Source of the DNA: Ciona savignyi
Lineage: Eukaryota; Chordata; Ascidiacea; Phlebobranchia; Cionidae
Assembly: GCA_000149265.1 (NCBI GenBank)
Contig: CH001993.1
Location: 367,198-431,197, forward strand
Length of the DNA: 64,000 bases
Direction of reading: 5' to 3'
Part shown: positions 12,734-22,771 of the stretch, piece by piece
Position numbering within the stretch: position 1 is the stretch's first letter
Layout: each line of letters starts with the position of its first letter
Position numbers and translations under genes: made by a program
Notes under the pieces: model-generated
The model's database searches: none
Seen by the model: only the letters and a program-made list of their open reading frames with translations
Told to the model about the DNA's origin: nothing

Positions 12734-14548
12734 ATTATACTGTACTACAGTATATATACATTGTACTATCTAAACATTGACTTTGTTGACCGTGTATTGA
12801 ACATTTATTTTTATGATTTGACACATAAGGTCAAAATGATAGTAAAGTAGCATATTTATCTTACACATCCCACTGCAATAGCACCGGAATTTCGTTCCTG
12901 CTTATGTTTCAACGCTTTCTATTCTCCCACACCTTCGAATAACACATGTAGGCCTAACACCCCTTGTATTTCTTTTATCCCTTTTTTTGAATTCGCTCAC
13001 ATATGTATACGGATATAATAAATTAAAAACCATGCCGTTCATTTGTAAATAATTTACGTCACGTGATGTCAAGGTAAGTTCAGCATGCAGATTGTCGAAC
13101 GTTCTTGGTCGTTTAATGTGTTGCCTTGATCCAGTGCATTGAAAACGGGCGTTCAAATTAATGCCATCGCAACACTATGACTCAAACGGCGGTGGGCACA
13201 TTTGACGCCCTAGAAATCCCGGTGTACTAACTTATAACGAGGCTGGGGTAAACATGAATATCATGTGTCACATTAAAAGCACGCATTAGGATAGGATACT
13301 CATGTTTTTTCCCGTATGTAGAAAACACAAGGGCGTTATCACATGGGCAAAACTCAATTTACCTAATTGAGACGTTCCCACTTTTTCTTTAATCCATTAA
13401 GCTAGTGGGGAAATATAAATTAAATCGACTATGGTTGAAGACAAAGAAACTGGACGGCTAGTGGTTTCGAAGTCGTATATTGGGCTTGGTATGAACATAT
13501 GAGTTTTACTTCCACACTAGCAAAGTTACTTCTATACTCGCATACAGATGACACTTAACACAGTTCTATCGACATCAAAATACAGTAGAAACTAAAGTAT
13601 TACTAACGGTATAGCACAGTGAAAGACTTCGAAAAATTAAATAACTCGATTTTGTAAACAAGCAAACCTTACTGTTTTGTTGCAACCATCGAAATGTACC
13701 AAGTTTAGATATTATAACATTGGGTGCAAACATGACATATTTTTGTTTTTAGCTTAAAACTGTGTGGTAAACAGGCGTTTTCGAATCGACAAAAACTACA
13801 ATTGTAAAACGAAACACCGTCGGCGTTAATTTCTAAATTGTAAATTTGACTGGTTACCATCAATGCGCTAACAATTTACTCCAACACCCAAAATAATATA
13901 CTGTATTTTATAAAAATTGAAAAATGTTATATTAAATGTCATAATATTTGCCCAGCGGTCTGATTTCGAATAGGGGAAACATATTTTGTCCAACCGGTCA
14001 ATTACCTTATTACAAACACGTCGAATTGTCAACCGAAGGGTTGTTACATCAAAACTATAGCTAATCTTTTTTTACCGAGTTAACTTCTAACCCACGATGC
14101 GCTCGTCGCTAAGGCAAAGTTTTGTGTACAGTTCTAAATGCATCTTTGTGTAAGGCATTTAGCGAACTTTTCCAAGCCCAGTGGATTAATGGGTTGGACC
14201 TAAACTGGCAATGTCTCAACTGCATTCAACACACTGTCATAGTTCCGGCCAAACAACAATGGGCACGGGTAAACCCAACTCCGGCGATAAACACGAATAT
14301 TTTATCTAAGAACACGCCAGGTTAATGAGCTACACCAACCAACTTTTCTTATTTTATATTATGATAAAAATCATAACTTGTGTATTGCAGTAACTTAACC
14401 TAAAACTAGTCAAGTGGCTTATGTATATGATGCAACAATTACGTTTTTGGTAACAATGCAATAATGTGAGATCATAATAGTTGTTAGCAACTACGGAGTA
14501 TTCTATGGCAAGTGAAATATTTGCTGTTAAAACGAGTTAAAGGGGACC
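12734..14548. other. Spacer between the GPCR and CFAP90-like genes
   Basis: No gene is visible. It holds a degraded reverse SINE piece around 13285-13420 and a head-less forward SINE piece at about 14150-14305. The rest is AT-rich and featureless to me; a promoter for the 14549 gene should lie at its right end. Confidence 0.55.
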
Positions 14549-14992
14549 ATGGCTGAAAGTGAGAGTTTTACACCAGAACAACGTAAACTGCAGTGGTGCG
14601 AATATGTAAGAAGGGAAAAGAAAATGTGTAGCAAGGCATACGATGCTTGGGAGAAGCCTTACGGTACTTGGCTTAAAGCCGCTGACATTGATAAAAACAT
14701 TAGCTATTTTAACAATAACAAAGAACATGGTAAGCATTCGGAGTACGAGAGGTTATTTCATCTGAAGCATAACTATGAGAAGAAACTACACCGAGACGAC
14801 AGAGCGAATAGAATAGGGCTAAATGTCCACGATGAAGAAAAGAGTAAAGCTGTTCCTATTCTGTCTTCTTCAGTGTATGGGTCAAGGCCTCCGCTTGAAA
14901 AAACTAACCGTGAACATGTTATTATCGAAAGTGTCAACAAAGGTTTCTACAGGTCAAGAGGGACGAATATCCCCAGTAACTCGGACGGTTAG
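14549..14992 (+). CDS. CFAP90: CFAP90 (C5orf49)-like ciliary protein, intronless
   Basis: A single open frame of 147 codons plus stop starts at ATG 14549 in the context GGACCATGG. The C-terminal half has landmarks I associate with the C5orf49/CFAP90 family: SYFN, a KLHRDDR segment, GLNVHDEEKSKAVPILSSSVYG, and a terminal GFYRSRGTNIP. That family is about this length and is known as an axoneme-associated protein of motile cilia. The N-terminal 55 residues (WCEYVRREKKMCSKAYDAWEKPYGTW) do not match anything I recall. There are no membrane segments or signal peptide. Absence of introns between intron-rich neighbours suggests a retroposed origin or intron loss, but the frame is intact. The family call rests on memory of motifs only. 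Confidence 0.65.
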   Translation: MAESESFTPEQRKLQWCEYVRREKKMCSKAYDAWEKPYGTWLKAADIDKNISYFNNNKEHGKHSEYERLFHLKHNYEKKLHRDDRANRIGLNVHDEEKSKAVPILSSSVYGSRPPLEKTNREHVIIESVNKGFYRSRGTNIPSNSDG

Positions 14993-15673
14993 CGCGCACA
15001 AAAAGAGACTTTTTCCTGCGAGTTTTTTTAATGTACAGAGACGATATTTACTGCTTAAATACGCACAAAGAAAATGAAATAATAAACGATTCACAACTGT
15101 CTGGGAGAGGATATTGATAAAGAAATTGGAAGATGGGAAAGCACATATAGGCATCTTGCATTAAAGACCTTTCTATAAAGGAATATGCCGTTTAAAAAAA
15201 ACATCAACAAAATGGAATGGCAATTGGTGTAGGCTTCTAAAATACTTCGTATAAAAATCCCACGCATCGCAATGCGTGGGCTACAGTGAAGTTATTGTGG
15301 TGACATTTTGAATCCAGTTAAGCCCGGTGTGAGGCAAAATTGAAGAAATTTCGGGGGGCCTCGTAAGGAGAAGAAGCCGATCAAATTTGGTCTCGGTTTA
15401 CAACTGCGAAAGCCGTTGTCACGGCCATTTTAATTCCATGGCCGCCCGGTGAGAATGATATGACGTTTGACCTGTGGTGTCACGGTTGTTGATTGGTGGG
15501 TGGTTTCATAAGTCGCCTGTCAATCATGTATATATGGTGTCATATTGCGCAAGATGCGCTTTAGATAGCGTTTGAGTATGCAGCATAAAGTAGTCCTACT
15601 GTTGCTTTGCACCGGCATGTACAGTGTAATACACCCGCGGGTCGTACTTAGAAAAATATTTCAAAATGTCCAT
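14993..15673. other. Spacer between convergent CFAP90-like and ETS genes
   Basis: The two genes converge here, so both 3' UTRs should fall in this stretch. A perfect 9-base stem with a 4-base loop lies at 15259-15280. No coding exon seen. Confidence 0.5.
15259..15280. other. Perfect 9-bp hairpin in a 3' intergenic region
   Basis: CCCACGCAT, loop CGCA, ATGCGTGGG. GC-rich and perfect in AT-rich surroundings. It does not match the histone 3' stem-loop. It could be an RNA structure in either converging transcript or chance. Confidence 0.5.
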
Positions 15674-18600
15674 TTACTCGGCTGAGGCTGTGGCGATACG
15701 GATGTTCCCGCCGAGGAGCACGTTGGCGCTGGGCAGTAACGTGGCTGGAGGGGCGGTGTAAGTCGGCGACGCTTTATCCAACCACGAACTCACGATATGG
15801 GTGAATTCGGAAACGACAGGCAGTATGGTGTTGGGTGCATCGAGTGGTTCGACGCGCGCGATTGCTGTTGGCTCGACTGTGGATTGATTCTCAGCCGAGA
15901 TGACTACTGATATCGGATCACTGAGGTCCATTGGTGAATCAGGTGCAGTATCTATTTATAACAAATTAAATAACACGATGAAACATCTTTGTATTAATAA
16001 TACTTATAAAAATTAACTTCGAAGTCCAGGGCAGTTTTCGTTTGTAACATAAAGTTTTCGGTATTTCAAATGACCACACGCACTAAAAAGGCTTTAGGCG
16101 TGTATGTATTTAATTAAGTTTGTGTATGTTTAATGTAGTGGTCTCTAGAGAGAAATTTCGATGAAAAGTGCACAAGTGGTGGACACATATTGTTTAGTTC
16201 AATACCATGAGATCTAGAGTTTGAAACACGAGGGTATATGTCGAATGCTGAAAATGTAGTTTCTGGTGGCCATTCACCTGTTTGAGTCGTTGTTTCGTGA
16301 TTGTCGGTGTCAACGGTGACGGTTGAATCGTTGGACAACCTCCATCCATGTGCGTTGGGACCAAATTTGTACACCAGCCTTCTGCCGTCCACTCGTTCCA
16401 ATATCCCACGGTTGTAATAATATCTACGATGGAACATAATTTGTCTTGCATCATAGCTTAATAGGGTACAACTTATGAGTGTGCAAGCAGGCGAAAGGTT
16501 GTAGGATCGAAATTCATCCGATGACATACGCAAAAGTTGTTTAGGGTGGACTGTCGTCTAGAACCCAGTGGATTTATGAGTGGAAATAAAACAGCAGAAA
16601 CGCTTTATTCTTAATTATATGGTACTCGCTATAATCGCCCGTTTTCTCATTGACGAAGATATGCAGTAATATCCCATCTTACTCAACGAAATGTCAGCAG
16701 TTTCGGTTGTGTTGCAAATGATAGAGATTGCGCCCTGCCTCGTATAGAATCTATATATATAGTCGGTTGCTGTCTGGCACGATTTGGTTTCGCGCCGTTG
16801 TATGAGTCAGCCGATTTTTTATAAAATATTCCATACACTCTGTTCACCAGGAAATTAAATTGTTAACACGGTGAAGTAGTGCAGCAATGTGCAGTGTCAA
16901 AATGTCACTGCAAGGGCTGTCTGTCTCAGGAACTGAAACAACGTCTGGGTCGTTCAAGAACAGGTCGACCAAAAGCAGCAGAAACATCTAAATCATGCAC
17001 AACGTTCTGCAATAGCTTCAGTGACCTGACAATGGGCGCGAGGTAATCTGACGATGGCCTGTGTGAGAAGGCTTGCTTTTTCACATCCATGGGTATATAA
17101 GAGGAATTTCCTACACACCGACACGCCAGACACATGGGGCACACCGGGCACATGGGGCACGCCGGGCAGATCAGGGCACATGGGGCACATCAGGACGTCC
17201 TTACCTCATCGCCCGACTGAGCTTCTCATATGTCATCTTGGGGTTTCTCTTCCTCTTCCCCCACATGGATGCCACCACATCACTCTGCATGAAGCGGAAC
17301 ACTCCGAGCTCCCGATCCTCCCATTTCACCAGGGATTGGTTGAACTCCGGGTTCAGGAGGATGTCCCGGATGAATTCCCACAGATGGATGTTCTTTCCTG
17401 CAGAGAAGGCGGGTTACAGTGGAATGTCCATGTTTTAGTCGGATTTGTCACACAGGATATTTATTACAGGGCCAATCATTATATTGCTAAGCGCCCATCG
17501 TCGCATTATAGCAGCTACTGTCTTGTGTTGTATATGGTTAAGACATTCTTACACTTTTAATACAACCCAATAATCCTCTGGGTTCAGACGATATCCGCTA
17601 AGTTCCTTGCCCAAGGACACGGCAGACTAACCTGCGGGGGGTTTGCCCAAAGTCTGGTATCTTATGTAAAACTACTGTTAACAGGACTGTACGGCAAGGC
17701 GCTTGATTTTTTTAGTCCCGGAGTTTAAAAGGGCACCGCGTCTACACCGGAGCTTCTAAAGAATAATGTTGCGATTTCCCTTTAATTTAAAATTAAATGT
17801 TGGGTTGTAAAAAATGAACTTAATTTGAAAAAAACTATAATTTACTCTGACATGGTGTTACATTGTAGGTTAAGGATCAATTCTAAAGACTTGCAAACCG
17901 GTAAATGCCGAATGAATTAATATGCAAATTAGCTTTGCTCTCATTTGTCACATACGGTTCAATCACCAAGCTGAGAATAACCGCTTATAGAGTCATCTTA
18001 AGATCAAAAGTTAAGCGGTGATTTATAATGTTACTTTATTCACATTATGTTTAATAAGTGTGAATAGTGTGATTCCTACGTATTTGGCCTACATGGTAGG
18101 TCCTATAAATTTATATTTAGAGTCATTAAGGCATTTATCGATACGTGGTGTTAACTGCTACATATCCACATTGTGGGGAAAATTTATTTTTACCGGCTAA
18201 GTTTCTATCCATGTTGAATTCGTCATTTATTGGTCCGTTTATATATATATTTGCAAACAAATCGGTCTATGAATCGGTAGCGTTTACAAATCAATCGCAA
18301 CAGAAAAATTGCATCATTTTTTACAGAATAAGTTTCGGACTCGTGATGGGCTCGTCATAACATCCGTTTAATGTATAAGGAATCGGCCGAATCGACCTAA
18401 TGACTGAGTTATCACGTTCAATTAGTTTAGTTTATTCATCCCCCCCCCCCCCCAGTATTTAAAAATGGAAAACGAATAAAATTACGACACAGGAATGATA
18501 TAATTTAATAAATATAGCGGACGCGACCGTCAAACCTAACCGAAAGAACAATATTCATGTCCTGCTTAAGTTTAAACGGACTAGTGGTGAGCCCATCACA

Positions 18601-21587
18601 GGTTTAAAACTCGGGCCGGGAAAAGACATATCGACAATTCGTAAAATGCTACATTTGAAAGATGGTCAGTGCAACCCTAGCATGTTGTGACTCAAACCAT
18701 TTGCTACTTTTGATTAAAAACTTGTGCGCGGCCGCAGCCCTATGTCCCCGCGTTACAGTAAGGTGCCAAGTGGAACACTGAATTCGTGATAGTGCACTCT
18801 GTTCGAAGAAACAAAAAACACAAAAATAAAGTAAAAAATAAACTAACAGTGAAACTAGCTGCGAAAATGTCTCAAAAACAGACACGGGTGTCTTGACACG
18901 TTTGTTTGGTGCCTGCGTCCTCAAAGATGATGCCCACACATAGAAGGTTTGGCGACCACGCCTAACTATACATATTTTATGCAAATTATTTGATAATAAA
19001 ACCAATTCTAACGCTGTCCCGAACACAAATTTAATCTTTATTTTGGAGCAGTGTTTAGCAACCAGTGTGGCGGCGCACTATTGTGCTACAAGACAATGCT
19101 AGGTGTGCCGCGGAAAAATAATAATATTTTTTTAAACACAGTTTTTACCAAATAAAAAAAAATTAGTGTTTGCACATTTGAGTATTATGGCTATAAGACA
19201 CTTCGCTAGTAGAATATCAAATTTATATAGATCGTCAAAAGACATCCCATTCTATAATTTTGACTGCAACGTGCCGTCTAATTTAATAAGTTTCTAAATG
19301 CCTCTATTGAAAAAACGGTTGCGGAGAACTGTTTTAAAATGCATTTTTCTCCTTAACCACTTCGATTTTTCTTTCTTTTAGTTTTTCCTTTTTTAAAGGC
19401 CGTCGTTTTGCCGTCTATTTTCTGTTTTCTAATTTTGTATAGTATCATAGCATTTTAACACTTTAAAAACAAAAACAAACTAAACAAATATTATTGATCA
19501 CTTTACAATACACAACCATAAACAAACATTCACAGCTTAAAATATCCTCAAAATACCCTATGACTTAAAAATATGTATAAAAATAACTTAAAAATACATT
19601 TGTTTTGGCACAACAACGGACCTGATATTCGTTTCGCTTTCACCAGTCTTTCGTCGGCAACTTCCGGAGTTGATTTCCGTTTTCGCTCCGCGCTGACTTC
19701 TTTCTTTATTTTGTGCGAAGTCCGGAAGACGATGTTACCGCCCTGCATCAGTTGCCCATCCGCGTCTGCCGGCCATGATCCTTGTTTGCTCGGTTGATGG
19801 GTATTCAAAACAAGATGGCCGCCGTCCGTGCACCCGAAATTTTCGGAGTATTGGCAGGAATCGGTGGTTTGTGTCACTTGGTCCGGGCTGTAAGTTGGAG
19901 TTTGGTGGAACGGACTCTCAGCAGGGATGCATGCAGGCTGCTCGTCGAGGTTCAAATAGTGGGATTCCGGGTCTGAAGGTAAAACACGAGTTTACGCAGT
20001 GAATCAACGGTACCTCTAAATACTACAGGATCGCTTGGAGCGCTTGGAGCGTTTACTATAATACTTCGTAATTCCAAAAGCCTTGAGAAAACTTCTCTCA
20101 CTAAAATAAAGATTATGATATTAATGTTTGGGTTGGGGTTAAAGTTAGTTCTGAGGTTGAGATTATAGTGTTTGGGACATTTAGAATTACTTTCTATAGC
20201 AATCTAAGCGCTCTAAGCGATCCTGTAGTATTTAGAGGAACCCGTGAATCAACGTGAGAATGAAGTGAATCAACGTGAAAATAACCTTCTGACGTACCTG
20301 TGTCAACTGAATGCGAGCTTGAATAACTTGGAGTGGGTGAATTGAAGAACATCTGAGCAAAATAATTTCGGTCAGCTGGGATATTATGGGATAAAGTAAA
20401 ATTAAACGAACGTCCCAATCATATACAACACACTGCAATAGCTCGGGCGGTGGGAACGAAGGGGTCCAATAATTACCCGTGTGGTAACACCTTTTGCATT
20501 ATTCCCCATTCACAAGGATAAGCATTGCATTTCGAGATCGAAATTGAAAACTTGACCCACTTTGATTCAGACCCTCGCGATGGGCGCGAGGTGATCTAAT
20601 AATTACCCGTGTGGTAACACCCTCTACATTATTCCCCATTCACAGCAATCATGGTATATTTCGAGATCGAATTTGATAACTTACTTCGTGGTCAATGTTG
20701 ACTGGACTCCCGATTCCACTGGACTGTGCATCGCTATGGCAGCTGTAGGTCCTCCAATGTGGGTCCGGCTCGAACGTCTGTGGCTGCTGGTACTTGACCG
20801 GGGTCGAGATCGGACTGTGAATTCCGCTCTCCGTGTCCGAGAACGGCGCCTGGCAGCCGGATGTGACGTAACTGCTCGCCGCGCGCTCCGGCGTTCGAAG
20901 AAATTCGTCGACTTCCGGAGGCGGGGTAAGGTTATAGGTGTCTTGGTACAAAATGTGGGGCGTGGGGTAAAGGTTGGGGTCCGCGGAGCAGTTGATCTCG
21001 TTGGGACCCAAGAACGTCTCGGCTTCCGGCGTCGGTTTGTATGCAGGTGGGGATTCGAGGTCAGTGGTCGGGCACGGAACGCTGTTGTCGGTCTCAAAGA
21101 ACGACAGTGTATTGTTCAACATCATCTCCGTAGTGACGTCAACCGCGTCTAGGAATCTCGAATTTTCTCCGAACAAATCTGGAATGCGTGTGGAACAACA
21201 CAGTTAGTGTGTGATTGTAACTTATTGACACGGTTGCTGGCAAAACAGAAAAAGAAAACATTGTTGTCCTGTGAGACCGCGTTTGCCTATAATTTTAGAT
21301 TGACCATCGGAAAGTGGGCGAGATAATTAATAAACCGGCATGCAACGCATTGTACGTTTGAATCGGTTTATTTTTGTTTTTCTCTGCAACCTGAGAAGAT
21401 GAGCTAAATCGCAACTGGATCTGGTGGAAACCGGTTCATTTCCTCGAATTATTACGCCATTGATTAAAAAGAGATAGCCACCTTCGAAAATTCGATACGT
21501 GCCCATCTCCGGAGTTTCAGCACACGTTGATGGGTTAGGAACATAACTGACACGATGACTGTACTGCGTACCGATGTAATCCGCCAT
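15674..21587 (-). CDS. ETS transcription factor, ELF3/ELF5/EHF (ESE) class
   Basis: Seven coding exons on the minus strand: 21587-21482, 21178-20685, 20352-20298, 19972-19622, 17397-17205, 16423-16278, 15951-15674. Phases close throughout and give 540 residues. The ETS domain is split over the fifth and sixth exons: [48 protein letters not shown], then [20 protein letters not shown]. The recognition helix and both DNA-contacting arginines are intact, and the [15 protein letters not shown] ending is typical of the ELF3/ELF5/EHF group. Just before the domain lies a basic stretch ([14 protein letters not shown]). The N-terminal exons are Ser/Pro/Thr-rich and look like activation regions. No Pointed domain, usual for this class, was found. 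The first exon and its MADYIG start are the least certain part. It should act in the nucleus as a DNA-binding regulator. Confidence 0.88.
17139..17195. repeat. Short GC-rich tandem repeat in ETS intron
   Basis: Imperfect repeats of GGGCACATGGGGCACRCC lie about 10 bases beyond the donor of the ETS exon that ends at 17205. It creates long false reading frames rich in Pro-Gly-Val-Pro-His-Val. Confidence 0.75.
20009..20243. mobile_element. MITE family B with 10-bp target duplication
   Basis: Terminal inverted repeats GGTACCTCTAAATACTACAGGATCGC and its partner ending GCGATCCTGTAGTATTTAGAGGAACCC. Flanks repeat GTGAATCAAC (19999-20008 and 20244-20253). It lies in the short ETS intron between exons 20298 and 19972. 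No coding capacity. Confidence 0.85.
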
Positions 21588-21916
21588 TTTGTAGTTTGCT
21601 GTCTGTACGGAAATCAAGGTTACTGAAGTTGCGAAAAAAATTAAACACTTAACAATGACTAATTAGAATAAATTGAACCTGCAAACCTTAGTTTAAAGTA
21701 TGGGTGACTTAATGGTACATAGATTCTATTTAAATAATAAATGATAATGTTGTTGAGCGAAACTAAATTATAATATGAAATTAGACACGACTTCCCTTTA
21801 GAAATTCAAACACATTATTGATTTATAGCATATCTAAAAATCTGCGTTTTTGCAAATTTTTAAATACGATCGAAGTTGATATGGAGAAGTGTAATATCAC
21901 ATATTGTTTGTTAGAC

Positions 21917-22143
21917 CGTCAATTCAAAACTGGTCGCCAGTTTGTCAGTTGTGTCCGTCGGCAAGGCACTTAACCGACGCATTGCCTGAACCCAGTGGAT
22001 TAATGGGTTCTACTAAATTGAAGAAACGTGTGCAAATAGCTCCGGTAACCCGACAGTGGGCGCGAGGTGATCTGACGATCCCGTGCGTTAACCCCCTTGG
22101 TTTTCTCATTCACGGGGATAAACATGAATATCACATCCTATAT
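21917..22143 (+). repeat. tRNA-derived SINE copy, 5' truncated
   Basis: Starts within the head at AAAACTGGTCGCC and ends GGGGATAAACATGAATATCACATCCTA. A central deletion removes the TATCATATACAACACACTG part. Confidence 0.75.
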
Positions 22144-22153
22144 ATATCATATT

Positions 22154-22294
22154 CTTTACTTCTGCAAGCCAGTCGTGAAATGGCTGCATGTGATGCGTAA
22201 GGCGTTTGCAGGTGAACAGCTGTTCGTGCGAGCGGAGGCGTACATCCGAAAACGCATTGCGACGAACCAGGGGATATTGAATCGTCCATCATAA
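22154..22294 (+). CDS. Exon-like open stretch of unknown identity
   Basis: After a pyrimidine-rich run ending TTCTGCAAG, the plus strand reads about 41 codons to a stop (VVKWLHVMRKAFAGEQLFVR and on to ILNRPS), with GC-rich third positions unlike the surroundings. I do not recognise the peptide and find no partner exons. The minus strand also has an ATG-led frame over the same bases with a donor-like AA/GTAAAG, so it could instead be an upstream exon of the ETS gene. Strand and status are undecided. Confidence 0.25.
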   Translation, partial: LYFCKPVVKWLHVMRKAFAGEQLFVRAEAYIRKRIATNQGILNRPS

Positions 22295-22335
22295 TGTTTA
22301 ACATTGGTACGACTCAAATTATATCAAACTAGAAA

Positions 22336-22590
22336 TGTATTGCATATTTATGCTTAACCCCTATAAATGGGAAAACGCAAGGGCGCTTATTATAGGAGTA
22401 ATCGTCAGATTACCTCGCGCCCACTATCGGGTTAACGCTCTCTTGCTATTATAGTGTGTTGTGTATATAATTGAGACTTTTTTTAGTTTTGGGTAAAACC
22501 CATTAATCCACTGGGTTTAGGCAATGTTCGCTTAGTGCCTTGCCCAAAAAGACAACTGAATAGCTATCGGCTGGTTTTGATGCCACTAGG
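22336..22590 (-). repeat. tRNA-derived SINE copy, reverse
   Basis: Contains reversed body blocks TTACCTCGCGCCCACTATCGG and CCCATTAATCCACTGGGTTTAGGCAATG. The tail is degraded. Confidence 0.75.
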
Positions 22591-22659
22591 TTTTGGCTGA
22601 GGAAAGACACTTCAAATAAGATAACTGGCGGTACAGTTGTATTGCGTAACTATTTTTTT

Positions 22660-22771
22660 ACTTTTTTTACCGGATTAAGTTTCGAACCTATGATGGGCTC
22701 GACCCTACACTGTTTTTTTTTATATAGTTGGTATATGTATCGGTCGCGTTAACCATTAGGCCACACGACCG
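22660..22771 (-). repeat. Second tRNA-derived repeat family (tRNA-like)
   Basis: Reverse strand reads GGTCGTGTGGCCTAATGGTTAACGCGACCGATACATATA, then GGGTCGAGCCCATCATAGGTTCGAAACTTAATCCGG. An A-box-like and a perfect B-box-like segment are present, but the spacing and lack of a cloverleaf argue against a functional tRNA. Relatives lie at 48880-48990, 50895-51045 and 54533-54605. Confidence 0.6.

Noticed and set aside
17139-17195. CRISPR-like array
   Set aside because: Short contiguous tandem repeats without unique spacers in a eukaryotic intron.
17054-17560. 168-codon plus-strand frame
   Set aside because: It runs across the GC-rich tandem repeat and antisense to the ETS exon 17397-17205. No domain is visible.
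20673-21152. 159-codon plus-strand open frame
   Set aside because: It is the antisense of the ETS exon 21178-20685, rich in Arg and Val as expected from complementing Ser/Pro/Thr codons, with no own splice sites.
22660-22771. Possible tRNA gene
   Set aside because: A- and B-box-like segments are present but no cloverleaf can be drawn, and the same text recurs at other loci, so it is called a tRNA-derived repeat.
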